A DNA stretch of 64,000 nucleotides from Bradyrhizobium sp. 186 (GTDB taxonomy: Bacteria > Pseudomonadota > Alphaproteobacteria > Rhizobiales > Xanthobacteraceae), in assembly GCF_023101685.1 (NCBI RefSeq), contig NZ_CP082164.1, positions 8,494,001-8,558,000 of the forward strand, in the 5' to 3' direction. The notes beneath the pieces were generated by a model. The model was not told the DNA's origin, did no database searches, and saw nothing but the letters and a program-made list of their open reading frames with translations. Shown here piece by piece: positions 10,518 to 21,114 of this stretch. Position 1 is the first letter of the stretch; every line of letters starts with the position of its first letter. The translations under genes and the position numbers were made by a program.

Positions 10518-12341
10518 TCAGAAGCGCTTGATCTCGATACCGTGCCTTCTCAAGGCATAGCCAATCTGGCGCGGCGTCAGTCCAAGCAGGCGTGCCGCCT
10601 TGGCCTGTACCCACCCGGACCTTTCCATCGCCGCGATTACGCGCTCGCGATCTGTGACCTTGGCGGCACCTATGACAGGTCGGCCGGGTGGCTCTAGCGG
10701 CGTCAGTTCGCTACCGACCGGCTGAACGTGTGCCACAGCTTGTGTTGGCGGCATGCTCAGCCTCGCGGGGAGTGAGATTATCGGGCTCAGCTGTCGCGCC
10801 ACTTGCTCCGGCCCGCACTTCCATAGCGCGGCCGACAGGCATTGCCCGTGGCAGCAGGCAAAATCGTCTCTTACGATCGACGATCCGTGCGCCAGGGTCG
10901 CGGTCCGCTGCACACAGTTCTCCAGCTCGCGGACATTACCGGGAAATCCGCAATTCATAAGAACGTCAATCGCACTTGAATCGAAGACCAGAGCACGGCC
11001 GTTCTCATTGTTGAAGTTCTTCAAGAATCGAGCGGCGAGAAGCGGAATATCAGTGCGTCTTTCGCGCAGCGGCGGCAGTAGCAGAGGAACCACGCTGATG
11101 CGATAATAGAGATCGGCACGAAACTCCTTCTTTGCCACCGCCTCTTCAAGATTCTTATTCGTGGCTGCAATCACGCGGACGTCGACTTTGATCGTCTGAT
11201 TGCCGCCGACCCGCTCGAACTCCTGCTCCTGAAGCACGCGCAGGAGCTTCGCCTGGAACGACGCCGAGATCTCTCCAATCTCGTCCAGAAACAACGTTCC
11301 CTTGTCGGCGAGCTCGAAGCGACCCTTGCGCGCATTGAATGCGCCCGTAAACGCCCCCTTCTCGTGACCGAACAATTCAGATTCCAGCACCGTCTCGGTG
11401 AGGGCTGCGCAATTCAGCTTGATAAAGGGGCGTTTGGCGCGCGCTGAACGCTCGTGAATAGCCTTCGCGACCAGCTCTTTGCCGGTACCCGATTCGCCGC
11501 GCAACAGAACGGTGCTATTCGATTTAGCGATCAGCTCGATCTTCTCAAGCAACGCGCGCAGCGCCGGGCTGTCGCCGATAATACCCTCGACTTGGACCTT
11601 CTTACGCTCCCGCCCATGAGGCTTGAGCTCGGACAGCTGCTTCTGCGGCCGGAACTCCTCGTCCATAAGCCGCCCGCGATCGCGCGCAAAAACGCAATGC
11701 AGCTTCGCCGTCTGTCCCAGAAGGCTTGCGACCATCGTCAGCAGGCGGATGTCGTCCTCGAGCTGCGCATGCGTCCCGTTGTCTGCGATGCGGTCGATGC
11801 TCAGCGTACCGACAACTTTCTCGTCAATGTCTATGGGAATGCCGATGAACGCAACACGCGTATTACCGGCGGCATCTAGCATCTCGACGTCCGAAGAATT
11901 GAAGATCGAATGCAGCGCTACGTTCTCGACGATGAGCGGCCGCCCCGTCGCCACAATTTGATCAATTGCTCCTTGCGGCAAGCGCACCCCGCAACGCGCG
12001 TCGCGCCCTTCACTCGGGCCGTCGTCTACGATGATCTCGGGCACCCCGTCATGATCGAACAGACATACGATGCCGCGCCGCATCTGCACGAGCGATGGCA
12101 GACGCTCGATGACGCTCGCCAGCTTGGCTTCGAGCCGGCATAGGCCGGTGAGCGTGTGCGCTATTTCGAAGATCGTGCTTAGCGATTTCTCTTGCGACCG
12201 CAGAATACAAGCGGAAGGATCCGCGTCGGAGGTTGAGTTTGGTTTTTCGCGCAGGGAAACGCTGTCCAGCATAATGACTTCTCCGTTCCTTTCTTGATCC
12301 TCCCCATCACCTCGATCGGACTTGTTGGACTCGTGTTGCAT
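10518..12341 (-). CDS. nifA: Nitrogen fixation regulator NifA
   Basis: Sigma-54 activator of nif and fix genes. An N-terminal GAF-type domain covers roughly residues 50-215. The AAA+ domain has Walker A GESGTGKE (282-289), the sigma-54-contacting GAFTGA (329-334) and FLDEIGE. The C-terminal helix-turn-helix reads [22 protein letters not shown]. The redox linker has the complete C-X11-C-X19-C-X4-C pattern (from NCGFPGNV to CCHGQC), typical of oxygen-sensitive rhizobial NifA. The first ATG gives 607 residues; an internal Met at residue 24 ([10 protein letters not shown]) is another possible start. It follows fixR by 192 bp in the known fixR-nifA arrangement. Confidence 0.95.
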   Translation of the reverse strand: MQHESNKSDRGDGEDQERNGEVIMLDSVSLREKPNSTSDADPSACILRSQEKSLSTIFEIAHTLTGLCRLEAKLASVIERLPSLVQMRRGIVCLFDHDGVPEIIVDDGPSEGRDARCGVRLPQGAIDQIVATGRPLIVENVALHSIFNSSDVEMLDAAGNTRVAFIGIPIDIDEKVVGTLSIDRIADNGTHAQLEDDIRLLTMVASLLGQTAKLHCVFARDRGRLMDEEFRPQKQLSELKPHGRERKKVQVEGIIGDSPALRALLEKIELIAKSNSTVLLRGESGTGKELVAKAIHERSARAKRPFIKLNCAALTETVLESELFGHEKGAFTGAFNARKGRFELADKGTLFLDEIGEISASFQAKLLRVLQEQEFERVGGNQTIKVDVRVIAATNKNLEEAVAKKEFRADLYYRISVVPLLLPPLRERRTDIPLLAARFLKNFNNENGRALVFDSSAIDVLMNCGFPGNVRELENCVQRTATLAHGSSIVRDDFACCHGQCLSAALWKCGPEQVARQLSPIISLPARLSMPPTQAVAHVQPVGSELTPLEPPGRPVIGAAKVTDRERVIAAMERSGWVQAKAARLLGLTPRQIGYALRRHGIEIKRF

Positions 12342-12533
12342 GCCTGCCTCGATCTGACATCCAGTTCTCAGGGCGGGGCGAGAGATGACGCCTCTTCATG
12401 GCACGTCGGCAGTACTTACAGTGACTAGATTTGCCGCTTTATTCTTTCCAACTCGCTGCGCGGATTCGCCCCGGCCAACATGGCTTCCATCGATGAAGCT
12501 CCGATTAGCCGGGTTCGCCAGAGACGGATTCAC

Positions 12534-13370
12534 TCACAAGTGTTGCCCGCCATTGATCGGCACTTCGGCGCCAGTGACATAACTTGCCGCATCTGAACAT
12601 AGGAAGAAAATGACCTTGGCGACCTCTTCGGGTGTACCCACCCGGCGAAGTGGGATCTTTGGCACAAGATGCGCTTCCGTGTCAGGCGACAAAATGTCCG
12701 TCTTGATTTCGCCGGGCGCGATCGCATTGACGCGAATGCCATGTGAGGCGTAATCGTGCGCCATTTCGCGCGTGAGACAAGCGAGCGCAGCTTTCGACGT
12801 CGCATATGCCGTGCCTGCAAATGGATGCACCCGCGCGCCGGCGATCGAAGTCACATTGACGATCGAGCCTGAAGCCGCTTTTAGCTCATCGAACAGACCT
12901 TGAGCGAGCAGGATCGGCGCCACCAGATTGAGGTGGAACACGCTCATCCAGGTATCGACTGAGGTCGCCAGCGACGTCAGCCGGGTACCGTTTGGCGTTT
13001 TTGGTGAGTTTCCGGCATTGTTTATCAGTCCCTGCAGCGGTGCGCCGGCAAGGCGCTCCTTTATCTGGGCAATCACGCGCGGCAGCGTCCGATGATCGCT
13101 CAGGTCGACTTCGATATAGCTATCCCCCTCTGAGTCCCATGGGCAGCGCACCGCGTCGAATGGTTGGCGCGCGCAAGAAATGATGCGCCAACCGGCTTCC
13201 GAAAACAATCTTCCGGTGGCGCGACCGATACCGCGCGATGCCCCGGTCAATACCAGCGTCTTCCGCTCACGCAGCGGACGGCCCGCTCCATCGGCGTGAA
13301 TTGGACCGCGAGGGTCCGTTTCCGACGATTGAGCTGCGACCGCATTGTCATCTGGTAGACCTAGATTCAC
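12534..13370 (-). CDS. fixR: Short-chain dehydrogenase-like protein FixR
   Basis: An SDR-type NAD(P) protein co-transcribed with nifA in Bradyrhizobium; its reaction is not established. The Rossmann motif TGASRGIGRATGRL, LINNAGNSP, the catalytic YxxxK in GTAYATSKAALACL and the tail SYVTGAEVPINGGQ are all present. I chose the GTG at 13370 (protein starting VNLGLPDDNA) because GGGAG lies just upstream and the frame's longer extension reads through the sigma-54 promoter. The product is 278 residues. Confidence 0.88.
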   Translation of the reverse strand: MNLGLPDDNAVAAQSSETDPRGPIHADGAGRPLRERKTLVLTGASRGIGRATGRLFSEAGWRIISCARQPFDAVRCPWDSEGDSYIEVDLSDHRTLPRVIAQIKERLAGAPLQGLINNAGNSPKTPNGTRLTSLATSVDTWMSVFHLNLVAPILLAQGLFDELKAASGSIVNVTSIAGARVHPFAGTAYATSKAALACLTREMAHDYASHGIRVNAIAPGEIKTDILSPDTEAHLVPKIPLRRVGTPEEVAKVIFFLCSDAASYVTGAEVPINGGQHL

Positions 13371-13408
13371 ACGCGACTCCCTTCCGCTCCCCTCGCCTGT
13401 GCACCTGG

Positions 13409-13424
13409 TGCAGGATCCGGGCCA
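13409..13424 (-). promoter_or_regulatory. Sigma-54 promoter of fixR-nifA
   Basis: The minus strand reads TGGCCCGGATCCTGCA, with GG-N10-GC spacing, and ends about 38 bp before the fixR GTG. The fixR-nifA operon of Bradyrhizobium is known to have such a promoter under NifA feedback, with an overlapping second promoter; only the -24/-12 element is directly visible here. Confidence 0.75.
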
Positions 13425-13499
13425 GAGCGATGCAGGGCACAGGTGGCGCGCTTTTACGACGCAAATGGCAGGTTCCGAACATCTGGCCTGTTTGCTTTT

Positions 13500-14050
13500 C
13501 GACACCAGCAACGCCGCAGCAATGGCTGTCGTCGAGCTCCCGGGTGCTGCCCACTGCGTGCGCTACGCCTTCGAGCCGAGAGGCTGGTGTTTCCATGGCG
13601 AGTTGACCGCGTCGCCCTCCACGAGTGGTCTGTGGGTCATGCGCGCTAGACGAGATAGGTTAGCTGCCTTTGGCGGAGATCAGGATTTAATGGCCAGTTC
13701 GTCCAAGTTGCTCTCAGCCGTGGTATGCGCGGCCGCACATGCGGCTCTTGAGTAATATCGATGGGCCGCCGGCCGCGCGGTTCATCACATCTCCGTCCGA
13801 AAGGACTCTGCGAGCGGAGCATGAACAAGGCCGTCGTCCAGAAAACGAGCTGACCGCAAAAAGGGTTGCCCAAAGGCGATCCATCTACCGGACGCGCCTC
13901 CTTGCTGCTGGGACATTCTGACGTGACTGTCTGTTACGTCAGATTTCCTCGGCGACCCGGACCGCCATTGCCGTGCTTTTCACCGTCTGGCCAGCGATGG
14001 CGGATTTGGCCGGAGGATGACGGAACCATAACCTTTCCGCGCGACTCGAC
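13500..14050. other. Gene-free stretch between fixR and nodZ
   Basis: Only short overlapping frames with no recognisable family appear. Part of the fixR upstream activator region should lie in the first 150 bp, but I could not point to one convincing site. Confidence 0.4.
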
Positions 14051-14302
14051 TTACACATGAGGGCCCGAAGCATTGCGGGGCAAGGCCGCCGGCGCCCGCC
14101 GGCATTGGCCTACGCTTCGCAGGCGTTCGCCCTCCCACCAGCACCGCATCCGTGGTAGTGCGCCGCTCAGCCGTCGCTTGCGGACGGAAGTCGCCATCCA
14201 CCGTTCCTGCGAGACGTTGCGAAACTCGATGGTGTCGAAGCCAGCAGTATCAAGCTGATGATCTAGCCCGCCATTGCTCAGGCTCAGATTCTGGCGCTTC
14301 AT
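14051..14302 (-). CDS. 83-residue reading frame coupled to the nodZ stop, methyltransferase-like start
   Basis: The ATG at 14302 overlaps the nodZ stop codon as ATGA, the coupling seen elsewhere in this operon. The first 45 residues (GLDHQLDTAGFDTIEFRNVS, then QERWMATSVRKR) resemble the C-terminal strand region of SAM-dependent methyltransferases (an AGFxxIExRNVS pattern). The rest is arginine-rich and looks like read-through of non-coding DNA. It may be the tail of a deleted methyltransferase gene or a small real gene. Confidence 0.3.
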   Translation of the reverse strand: MKRQNLSLSNGGLDHQLDTAGFDTIEFRNVSQERWMATSVRKRRLSGALPRMRCWWEGERLRSVGQCRRAPAALPRNASGPHV

Positions 14303-15273
14303 GAAGCCGCGAAATGCTCGTATGGGTTATCGATCATGGTCAATTGCTCCGGATTGCGCTGGTCGAATTCAATGATCCGTGGCACGAGCAGACGGGCATA
14401 GCGCGTGAAGGCGCTGGTGGGGGGAAAGCGGATCACGGTAGCGCATCGCGCAAGAAGATACATGTCGATGAGAGCGGAAGCTCCACCTTCAATTCCCATT
14501 TCCGCACTATGCAACGGCCCTGCCCGATCGGCCTGGAAACGTTTTGGTACGGCGAAGACATCGGGAAACAGACCCGATAGGCGATCGAGAACCTGTGCAC
14601 TGTCCGTGCACAGGAAGACCTTTACAGGCTTTGGATATGGCAAAGCCTTGGCTTTACGGATTGCCATGCAGACCTGACGAAGGGCGAGCTCCGAATCGGC
14701 CCAGTACGGCGCATGCTCCATGATATCTTCGCCATTGCCGTGCCGAACATGAACGCCAATGATGCTATGGCCGCTAAAGTGTTCCTCATACAAGGCGTCG
14801 ATCCGCGCTTGAATCTCAGGCCTGAGCTTGATGTTCCGAAAGATCAGTCGTTCGGCTTCCTCGCCACAACGCCACATCAGGCAAGCGTCACAGACAATGG
14901 TGTTGGCTTCGTTATCTTCTCTTGCCTGGAACAGCTCGGTCAGTTCGTCACGTTCACGGAAGATCTGCTCATCCGGACGATTGATGCAGTCGATCGATGG
15001 CCTATTCCACCACCGCGGGAAGAACGGTCCGGGAAACGAGAGCTGGTTGACTCGGTCATCGCAAATCACCGGCACTCCAGCGATGTCCTCAACCGGCTCG
15101 AAGAACACCGGAAAGGCGTTGCTGAACGGTTGGTCGATGTAGCAGGAACCGCGCCAGTCAACGACGAGCGTCCGCCCGGTCCGCTGCGCGTACGACCAAG
15201 CTGACGCCAGCGACCAGAGGCAATCACCAAAGCCGGTACGCCTCCGAGAAATAACAAAGCGTTCCTTGGTCAA
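14299..15273 (-). CDS. nodZ: Nod factor alpha-1,6-fucosyltransferase NodZ
   Basis: Transfers fucose from GDP-fucose to C6 of the reducing-end N-acetylglucosamine of the Nod factor (GT23 family). The product is 324 residues. The GDP-fucose-binding segment GVHVRHGNGEDI contains the conserved arginine, and FLCTDSAQVLDRL and IEGGASALIDMYLLARC match the conserved C-terminal part. The start is TTG (TKERFVISRRRTGFGDCLW follows). It lies 194 bp after nolO in the same direction. In B. japonicum nodZ is reported to be expressed independently of NodD; no nod box is visible before it here. Confidence 0.93.
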   Translation of the reverse strand: MTKERFVISRRRTGFGDCLWSLASAWSYAQRTGRTLVVDWRGSCYIDQPFSNAFPVFFEPVEDIAGVPVICDDRVNQLSFPGPFFPRWWNRPSIDCINRPDEQIFRERDELTELFQAREDNEANTIVCDACLMWRCGEEAERLIFRNIKLRPEIQARIDALYEEHFSGHSIIGVHVRHGNGEDIMEHAPYWADSELALRQVCMAIRKAKALPYPKPVKVFLCTDSAQVLDRLSGLFPDVFAVPKRFQADRAGPLHSAEMGIEGGASALIDMYLLARCATVIRFPPTSAFTRYARLLVPRIIEFDQRNPEQLTMIDNPYEHFAAS

Positions 15274-15467
15274 GTTATCAAACCCTTCTCGTTGCGTAAG
15301 ATCAGTTTTGTGTGGCGCACCTACTCATCTGCGATTCCGATCCACGCCAATGGACGGCTGGTCACCTGGACGCAAGGCGATCAACCCGCAAGCCCTCCTC
15401 CACGGCACCGCGATTGGCAGGTCATGCAAGAGGCGTCCAAAGAGCCCTCTTCCGCATTACTCACCTT

Positions 15468-17480
15468 TTACGATCGCGCAGTCTGTGACGGATGCAGCCG
15501 AATACGGCGCAGATCCCAGAGCCCGCGCAGTTCGTTCACGAGAGCTTCTCGCCTAGTCCTGTCAGAGGTGACCCTGGCGAGAAGATCGGCAAGAACAGCT
15601 TCCTTCTCAATTTGCATCAGCATGTCGAACAGGTCATGCGAGACGCGCACGCTGTCCTGGCTGGAGTGACCCATGCGGATCTCGCAGACTGTCTCCTGGC
15701 GTTCTCGGCCCGCATGAGCGCGAACTCGGTAAAGAGATACATGGGGCGGCAGTGATACAGCGAGTGCAGTCCAGCTTTCGAGCGTTGTTGCCCGCTTTTT
15801 GACGAGGAATGAACCGACCACAAGGCCATCCAGCTCGGTCGACAAAAACGCCGTAATCGCATCGGCAACGGAATCTACGATCGGTTCGGCATTGTTGTTG
15901 AACGATGTATTAAGCAGAATCGGGACGCCTGTCCGGCTCTTGAACGCATTGATGAGTTCCCAATAGGCGGCATTGTTCGTGCGGGAAACCGTTTGCAGCC
16001 GAGCCGTACCATCGATATGCGTGATCGCGCCCAGCAAAGCACGCTTGGATTCACGCACGCGAACGACGAAATTCATGAAGGGATATTCTGCGCGACCATC
16101 CGGCAACTCAAAGAACGCGCCCGCATCCTCCTCCAGAACCGATGGCGCAAATGGTCGATAACTCTCGCGCTTCTTGACCATCGCATTGATCCGGTCCTTG
16201 TTCGCCGCGGGCCTCGGGTCCGCAAGAATACTACGGTTGCCGAGCGCACGAGGGCCGAACTCCGATCGGCCCTGTACCCACCCGATCACGGCGCCATCAG
16301 CGATCCACTCGGCTGCTCTGGTTGCGACGTCAGCGGTCCGCTCAATCTCGAGGTGTCCGGCCCATCCCTTCAGTTCCTGTTCGATGCTGTCGTCGCTGCC
16401 GATATCTGGCCCCCAATAAACCGCCTGTAGTCGCTCGCGGGGCGCAGGCTGCCCGGCCTCGCTCGACACCATCAGTGCCGCGCCCAATGCGCATCCGGCG
16501 TCATGCGCAGCCGGCTGCACGAAGATGTCTTCGAACAGGCCTGAATACAAGAGTTTTCCGTTCAGCGTGCAGTTGTGGGCCACCCCGCCAGCCAGGCACA
16601 ACCGTTTCATTCCGGTCGACTCACGGTAATGCCGCAGAATGTGAAACACGATCCGCTCCAGCGCCTCCTGCAACGATGCGCTCACATCTCGATGCTGTTG
16701 CGTGAACGGCATTCCCTTTCGCCGGACCTCGATATTGCGCAGCAATGCCGGGCCGATACGTTCGAGGTGAACGCGGTAGCCACCGTTTGCGGAGAGCTCA
16801 TAGAATTGGGAAAAGAGCTCGCGATAGCGTGCGGGATCTCCGTAAGGAGCCAGTCCCATAACCTTATACTCGTCGAACAGGCCGTAGCCGAGATATCGGA
16901 TCGTCTCCAGATAGAACAGTCCGAGAGAGTTATTCTCTGGAAACGTCATAAGCTCGGTCATTTCGGTGCCCGACCCGACAGCCAAGAGACCCGACAGGAA
17001 GTCGCCACAACCGTCGATCGCGAGGACCAGGCTTTCTTCAAAACCCGACATCGCCAGAGCGCTCACGGCATGGGCCTGATGGTGGCCTACGAATGACACC
17101 CGCGAAGGATCAACTTGGGTACCGAACTCCGTCGCTAGAAGGTGCCGTAACAGCAGATTCGCATCTAGCGGAATTGAGATTTCCGGTTGTGAGATGAACA
17201 ACCGTTCGAGCATCGCATTGCAATAGGCTTCAGTAGCGTAGAACGCAATACGATCGACGTCGCGAAGCTCCACACCCGCGGCTGCAAGACAGTATTCAAT
17301 CGCACTGCTCGGGAGCTTGTTTGAATGTTTGATCCGGTTGAGGCGCTCCTCTTCCACGGCAGCGATCACGCGCCCGTCCTTGACAAGTACCGCGGCGCCG
17401 TCGTGCAGAAACGTGTTCGGTAGTCCAAGGGGGTTTTCATAGACCCTGTCGAGGCCGCCGCTCAATCCTAGACACAGCAT
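15468..17480 (-). CDS. nolO: Nod factor carbamoyltransferase NolO
   Basis: A member of the NodU/CmcH O-carbamoyltransferase family that carbamoylates O3/O4 of the non-reducing terminal residue. The 670-residue product is full length. Near the N-terminus it has FLHDGAAVLVKDGRVIAAVEEERLNR, and VGHHQAHAVSALAMSGF carries the HHxxH-type metal motif. LAGGVAHNCTLNGKL and GRSEFGPRALGNRSILADPR belong to the ATP-binding half. It shares only family-level similarity with NodU in this operon. The 199-bp gap to nodJ is too short for the nolM-nolN genes found there in B. diazoefficiens. Confidence 0.9.
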   Translation of the reverse strand: MLCLGLSGGLDRVYENPLGLPNTFLHDGAAVLVKDGRVIAAVEEERLNRIKHSNKLPSSAIEYCLAAAGVELRDVDRIAFYATEAYCNAMLERLFISQPEISIPLDANLLLRHLLATEFGTQVDPSRVSFVGHHQAHAVSALAMSGFEESLVLAIDGCGDFLSGLLAVGSGTEMTELMTFPENNSLGLFYLETIRYLGYGLFDEYKVMGLAPYGDPARYRELFSQFYELSANGGYRVHLERIGPALLRNIEVRRKGMPFTQQHRDVSASLQEALERIVFHILRHYRESTGMKRLCLAGGVAHNCTLNGKLLYSGLFEDIFVQPAAHDAGCALGAALMVSSEAGQPAPRERLQAVYWGPDIGSDDSIEQELKGWAGHLEIERTADVATRAAEWIADGAVIGWVQGRSEFGPRALGNRSILADPRPAANKDRINAMVKKRESYRPFAPSVLEEDAGAFFELPDGRAEYPFMNFVVRVRESKRALLGAITHIDGTARLQTVSRTNNAAYWELINAFKSRTGVPILLNTSFNNNAEPIVDSVADAITAFLSTELDGLVVGSFLVKKRATTLESWTALAVSLPPHVSLYRVRAHAGRERQETVCEIRMGHSSQDSVRVSHDLFDMLMQIEKEAVLADLLARVTSDRTRREALVNELRGLWDLRRIRLHPSQTARS

Positions 17481-17679
17481 CTTGTTCTCCGTTAATCCTG
17501 AGAGGCCTGTTGGCCTATTTCGTATCGCTTGCTTTGGGAGTAGGCCGCACGTCGCCGCGGGGCCGATCAGGCATCGCTAGCGTGACGAGGCTCACATAAG
17601 CGTCGCACGCGATCGGAAGTTCGTTACGCCCGATATCTCATCTCGCACACGCGATGCTTCGCTTTAGGTCTTGTTCCTC

Positions 17680-18468
17680 TCACCGCATCAGGCGCTGCCG
17701 AAGCAACACGGCCGAGACGAGGAAGGGAAATGCTGCGTAGATGCAAAGTGCGCCCACATGCAATCCGACGCTGTCGACCGGCCGACCGAGCATTGCTGGA
17801 CGAATGAGATCGACCGAATGAGTCAGCGGCAATAAGGCCGCGATGCGTTGAAATGAACCGGGCAACTGGCTCATTGGGAAGATCGTCCCGCTCAAATACA
17901 TCATGGGCGTGAGAATGAGCGACTGGTAGAAGATGAAATAGTCGTGGCTCGGTGCAAGTGCTGAAACGACCATTGCGAGGCTCGCGAAAGTAACGCCAGT
18001 AAGGGCGATGGCTGGTAACGCATAGGGGATGGATGACCACTCTGCGTAACCCAGCGCGACGGCGACAATCGTGATCGCCGTCCCAGCGAGCAAGGCCTTG
18101 CTCGCTGCCCATGCCACTTCACCGAGAACAATGTCGCCGAGCGTAAGGGGCGTACAGAGCACTGCCTCCCACGTGCAATTTGTCTGCATGCGAGCGTAAG
18201 CCGCATAGATCGTTTCGAAGGTTGCGGAGACCATCGCGCTTGTGGCGACCATGCCAGCCGCCAGAAACGAGATGTATGAGGTCCCCTCAACACCACCTAT
18301 GATCATTCCAAGGCCAAAACCGAGACCGAACAGAGAGCTCATCGGCTCGGCCAGATTCCCAAGAATCGATGCCAGAGCGACTTTCCGCCAGACCAGAAAA
18401 TTGCGGCGCCATACCGCGATCCAGTTCCATGGATTAGCGGGGAGCGCCGGCGCAAAACGTTGCCACAT
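17680..18468 (-). CDS. nodJ: Lipochitooligosaccharide exporter permease NodJ
   Basis: The ABC-2 type membrane subunit of the NodIJ exporter that secretes Nod factors. It has 262 residues and about six hydrophobic segments. [33 protein letters not shown] and [27 protein letters not shown] are characteristic. It begins 3 bp after the nodI stop, so the two are a translational unit. Confidence 0.92.
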   Translation of the reverse strand: MWQRFAPALPANPWNWIAVWRRNFLVWRKVALASILGNLAEPMSSLFGLGFGLGMIIGGVEGTSYISFLAAGMVATSAMVSATFETIYAAYARMQTNCTWEAVLCTPLTLGDIVLGEVAWAASKALLAGTAITIVAVALGYAEWSSIPYALPAIALTGVTFASLAMVVSALAPSHDYFIFYQSLILTPMMYLSGTIFPMSQLPGSFQRIAALLPLTHSVDLIRPAMLGRPVDSVGLHVGALCIYAAFPFLVSAVLLRQRLMR

Positions 18469-18471
18469 CGT

Positions 18472-19386
18472 TCAGTCCTTCATCTCTCGCCCGGTTAGCC
18501 GCAAGAACACATCCTCCAGATTTGGAGGACGCTGCAGAAAGCGCAGATCCGTGCGGTTGGCAAGTCGGAGGCGCACCTGCTCTGGATCCGTGACATAGCA
18601 GAACAGCGTCTCCCCGCTCACCTCAGCGCGCTGCACTTGGGGTCTGACCAGCGGCAGCAGTTCATGCGGATTACCGCCGTAAATCTCGATCACTTGGCAG
18701 CCGATCTGCTGCTCGATCAGCGCGTGAGGCTGACCTTCGGCGATCTTACGGCCGTGCTCAAGCACGCACAGGCGGTCGCACAGTCGCTCCGCCTCTTCCA
18801 TGAAGTGGGTGGTGAGAAGGATCGTTTTGCCGCGCGCTAATAGCGAGCGCAAGCGTTCCCAGATCAGGTGACGGCCGTGCGGATCGAGGCCGGTCGTCGG
18901 CTCATCAAGCACCAAAAGCTGCGGGTCGTTAATGAGGGCCCGTGCCAACGTCAGGCGTCGCTTCATGCCTCCGGACAGTTCGGCAACGCGGGCGTCCGCC
19001 TTGTTCTCCAGGCGCGCGAATTCGAGCAGTGACGGCGTGACCGCTTTCACCTCAGCCGCGCTCATGGCGAAGTAGCGCCCGAAAACGAGCAAGTTTTCGC
19101 GCACCGTGAGCTGAAGATCAAGGTTATCGAACTGTGGGACAACCCCGATCCCCCGCCGCGCCAAGCGCGCCCGTGCCGGCACTGACTCGCCGAGCACGCA
19201 TATCTTACCTGCGTCGGGCGATGCAACACCCAGGATCAAACGCGCGAGCGTGCTTTTACCCGCGCCGTTTGGTCCCAGCAGACCGAAGCACTCTCCCGGC
19301 GAGACCGTAAACGAAAGAGCGTCCACGACGACCCTGTCGTCGTAGAACTTGCTCACCTGGAAAAGGTCGACTGCCGCGGTTGACAT
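18472..19386 (-). CDS. nodI: Lipochitooligosaccharide exporter ATPase NodI
   Basis: The cytoplasmic ATPase of the NodIJ exporter. From ATG 19386 the protein has 304 residues. It has Walker [10 protein letters not shown] (38-46), signature [15 protein letters not shown], Walker [13 protein letters not shown] and the H-loop [13 protein letters not shown]. The start [13 protein letters not shown] is chosen because it falls 4 bp after the nodU stop; the open frame continues upstream only through nodU in another frame. Confidence 0.93.
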   Translation of the reverse strand: MSTAAVDLFQVSKFYDDRVVVDALSFTVSPGECFGLLGPNGAGKSTLARLILGVASPDAGKICVLGESVPARARLARRGIGVVPQFDNLDLQLTVRENLLVFGRYFAMSAAEVKAVTPSLLEFARLENKADARVAELSGGMKRRLTLARALINDPQLLVLDEPTTGLDPHGRHLIWERLRSLLARGKTILLTTHFMEEAERLCDRLCVLEHGRKIAEGQPHALIEQQIGCQVIEIYGGNPHELLPLVRPQVQRAEVSGETLFCYVTDPEQVRLRLANRTDLRFLQRPPNLEDVFLRLTGREMKD

Positions 19387-19390
19387 TTGC

Positions 19391-21103
19391 TTACGCCATC
19401 GCGACGGACGTTGTTCGCGCCGCTTCCTCGCTCGCGCGCTTTTTTGTCCAAAGCAGGCCGTCACACCATACGTGATCGACGCGTCCCCACTGGCACGCGG
19501 CGGCAGCATCCGGGAAAAAGCCGCGTCCATGCAGATTGGCGCTGGTATTGCAAAGCAGCGGAATGGCTGTGAGCTTCTCGTACTCGACGAGAAGCTCGGC
19601 CACTTTATGCTGAGAGGTTCTGGAAACGGTCTGTAGACGAGCAGATCCATCGAGATGCACGACGGCGGGAATTTTGTCCCGCCATTCCGGTCGCGTCTGG
19701 TGATCGAACAGCATGTACGGATCGGGTATTCCAGGGTTAAAAATCTCCGCCGCACGATCCTCCAGGCATATCGGCGCTACCGGCCTGAAATGCTCACGAA
19801 GTTTGATGTCGTTGAGATGATCTTTCATTCCTTCCCAGCTCGCAGCCGCGAGAATGCTTCTGCCACCCAAGGCTCGTGGTCCGAGCTCGGCACGCCCGGC
19901 AAGGAAGACCACGGGCTTGTCGCAAGCGAGGATTGCCGCAAGTTCGCCCATAGTGCAGGGCGCGCCCTCCCATTCGGGCGGGACTTCGCCAGGACGAACG
20001 GCCGGTCCACTGTAGACCGACCATTCCAGAGCTCTAAAGCCTTGCTGTGCCGCCAGTGCAGAGCAAGCAGCACCAATGGCTGAGCCGCTGTCGTTCGGAA
20101 AGGGCGGCACCCACACGACATCGAACAGGCCGGTCGCACGAAATGCACTATTCCACTTAATATTCAGGCCACAGCCACCGGCTATGCAGAGGTTACGCGC
20201 CCCCGCAAGATCCGAATGCCGCTCCACCACATCAGCAATGGTGCGAACCAGCAGACGGTCTAGAAAGACGTGAAATGACGCAAGGACGTCTTCGGCTTGC
20301 TTTTCCTTCAATCGCATTGCGCACGCATCGAAGAAGTCGTGCAGAGCTTCAAGTGGCGATTGTGAGCTGTTGATCTCTTCAAGCTCAGGACAAGCGCCCT
20401 CAGCATCCGTGGCAAAGTGCGCCTCATAAAGTTCATGAAACGTCTTAATACAGTCCTCGTCGGGCGATCCCAGCGCGATATAGGCCATCAGCTTGCCGGC
20501 AATACCGAGATCCCAGCTGGTCCGGTCTGCGCGCCTGTAAGGTCCAAAGTGATGTCCTGCCGTCGCATAGGCGTGACCTATCATCGGAAACAGGCACTCG
20601 ATGAACCGGATGCCGTGGGGCTCGACATAGTAGAGGCGTGGAAACATGCAGCCGTCCCACACCAAGCAGAAAGCAGATTGTGCGGATTTGGCAAACGAGC
20701 TGGCGCAGTATGCGGATGCTACGTGCCCGGTGACATGGGGATAGCTTTGATAGGGATATAGCTTCCCATCAAGCATGAGGCCGATCCGATCGCGGGACGT
20801 CAGGGGGCTATCGCCTTGCCGTTCGACATACGGCGCGCCCTTGAGCTTGATGGTCGTCGTCCCACTAAGGACTTCAAACTGCGACTCGAACTCTCCATCC
20901 CAGCCATCAATGACGAACTGATCAACATCGCTCGGATCCAGCCCGTGCTCCGCCAAGGCGCTAACAACGGCATCCAGGTTGTCGATGGTTTGATAACGCG
21001 GATTGTTGTTCAGCTTCTCCTGTTCGACACAAAACACCACCCGGCCGTCCTCGATCAGAGCGACTGCCCCGTCATGCGTCAATTTGATACCGCAGATACG
21101 CAT
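19391..21103 (-). CDS. nodU: Nod factor 6-O-carbamoyltransferase NodU
   Basis: Carbamoylates O6 of the non-reducing end of the Nod factor using carbamoyl phosphate. It has 570 residues from ATG 21103, which has AAAGGAG upstream (the open frame extends five codons further). The start [65 protein letters not shown] and [13 protein letters not shown] are hallmarks of the family. It lies 11 bp downstream of nodS and 4 bp upstream of nodI. Confidence 0.93.
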   Translation of the reverse strand: MRICGIKLTHDGAVALIEDGRVVFCVEQEKLNNNPRYQTIDNLDAVVSALAEHGLDPSDVDQFVIDGWDGEFESQFEVLSGTTTIKLKGAPYVERQGDSPLTSRDRIGLMLDGKLYPYQSYPHVTGHVASAYCASSFAKSAQSAFCLVWDGCMFPRLYYVEPHGIRFIECLFPMIGHAYATAGHHFGPYRRADRTSWDLGIAGKLMAYIALGSPDEDCIKTFHELYEAHFATDAEGACPELEEINSSQSPLEALHDFFDACAMRLKEKQAEDVLASFHVFLDRLLVRTIADVVERHSDLAGARNLCIAGGCGLNIKWNSAFRATGLFDVVWVPPFPNDSGSAIGAACSALAAQQGFRALEWSVYSGPAVRPGEVPPEWEGAPCTMGELAAILACDKPVVFLAGRAELGPRALGGRSILAAASWEGMKDHLNDIKLREHFRPVAPICLEDRAAEIFNPGIPDPYMLFDHQTRPEWRDKIPAVVHLDGSARLQTVSRTSQHKVAELLVEYEKLTAIPLLCNTSANLHGRGFFPDAAAACQWGRVDHVWCDGLLWTKKRASEEAARTTSVAMA

Positions 21104-21114
21104 ATTGGCTCCTT

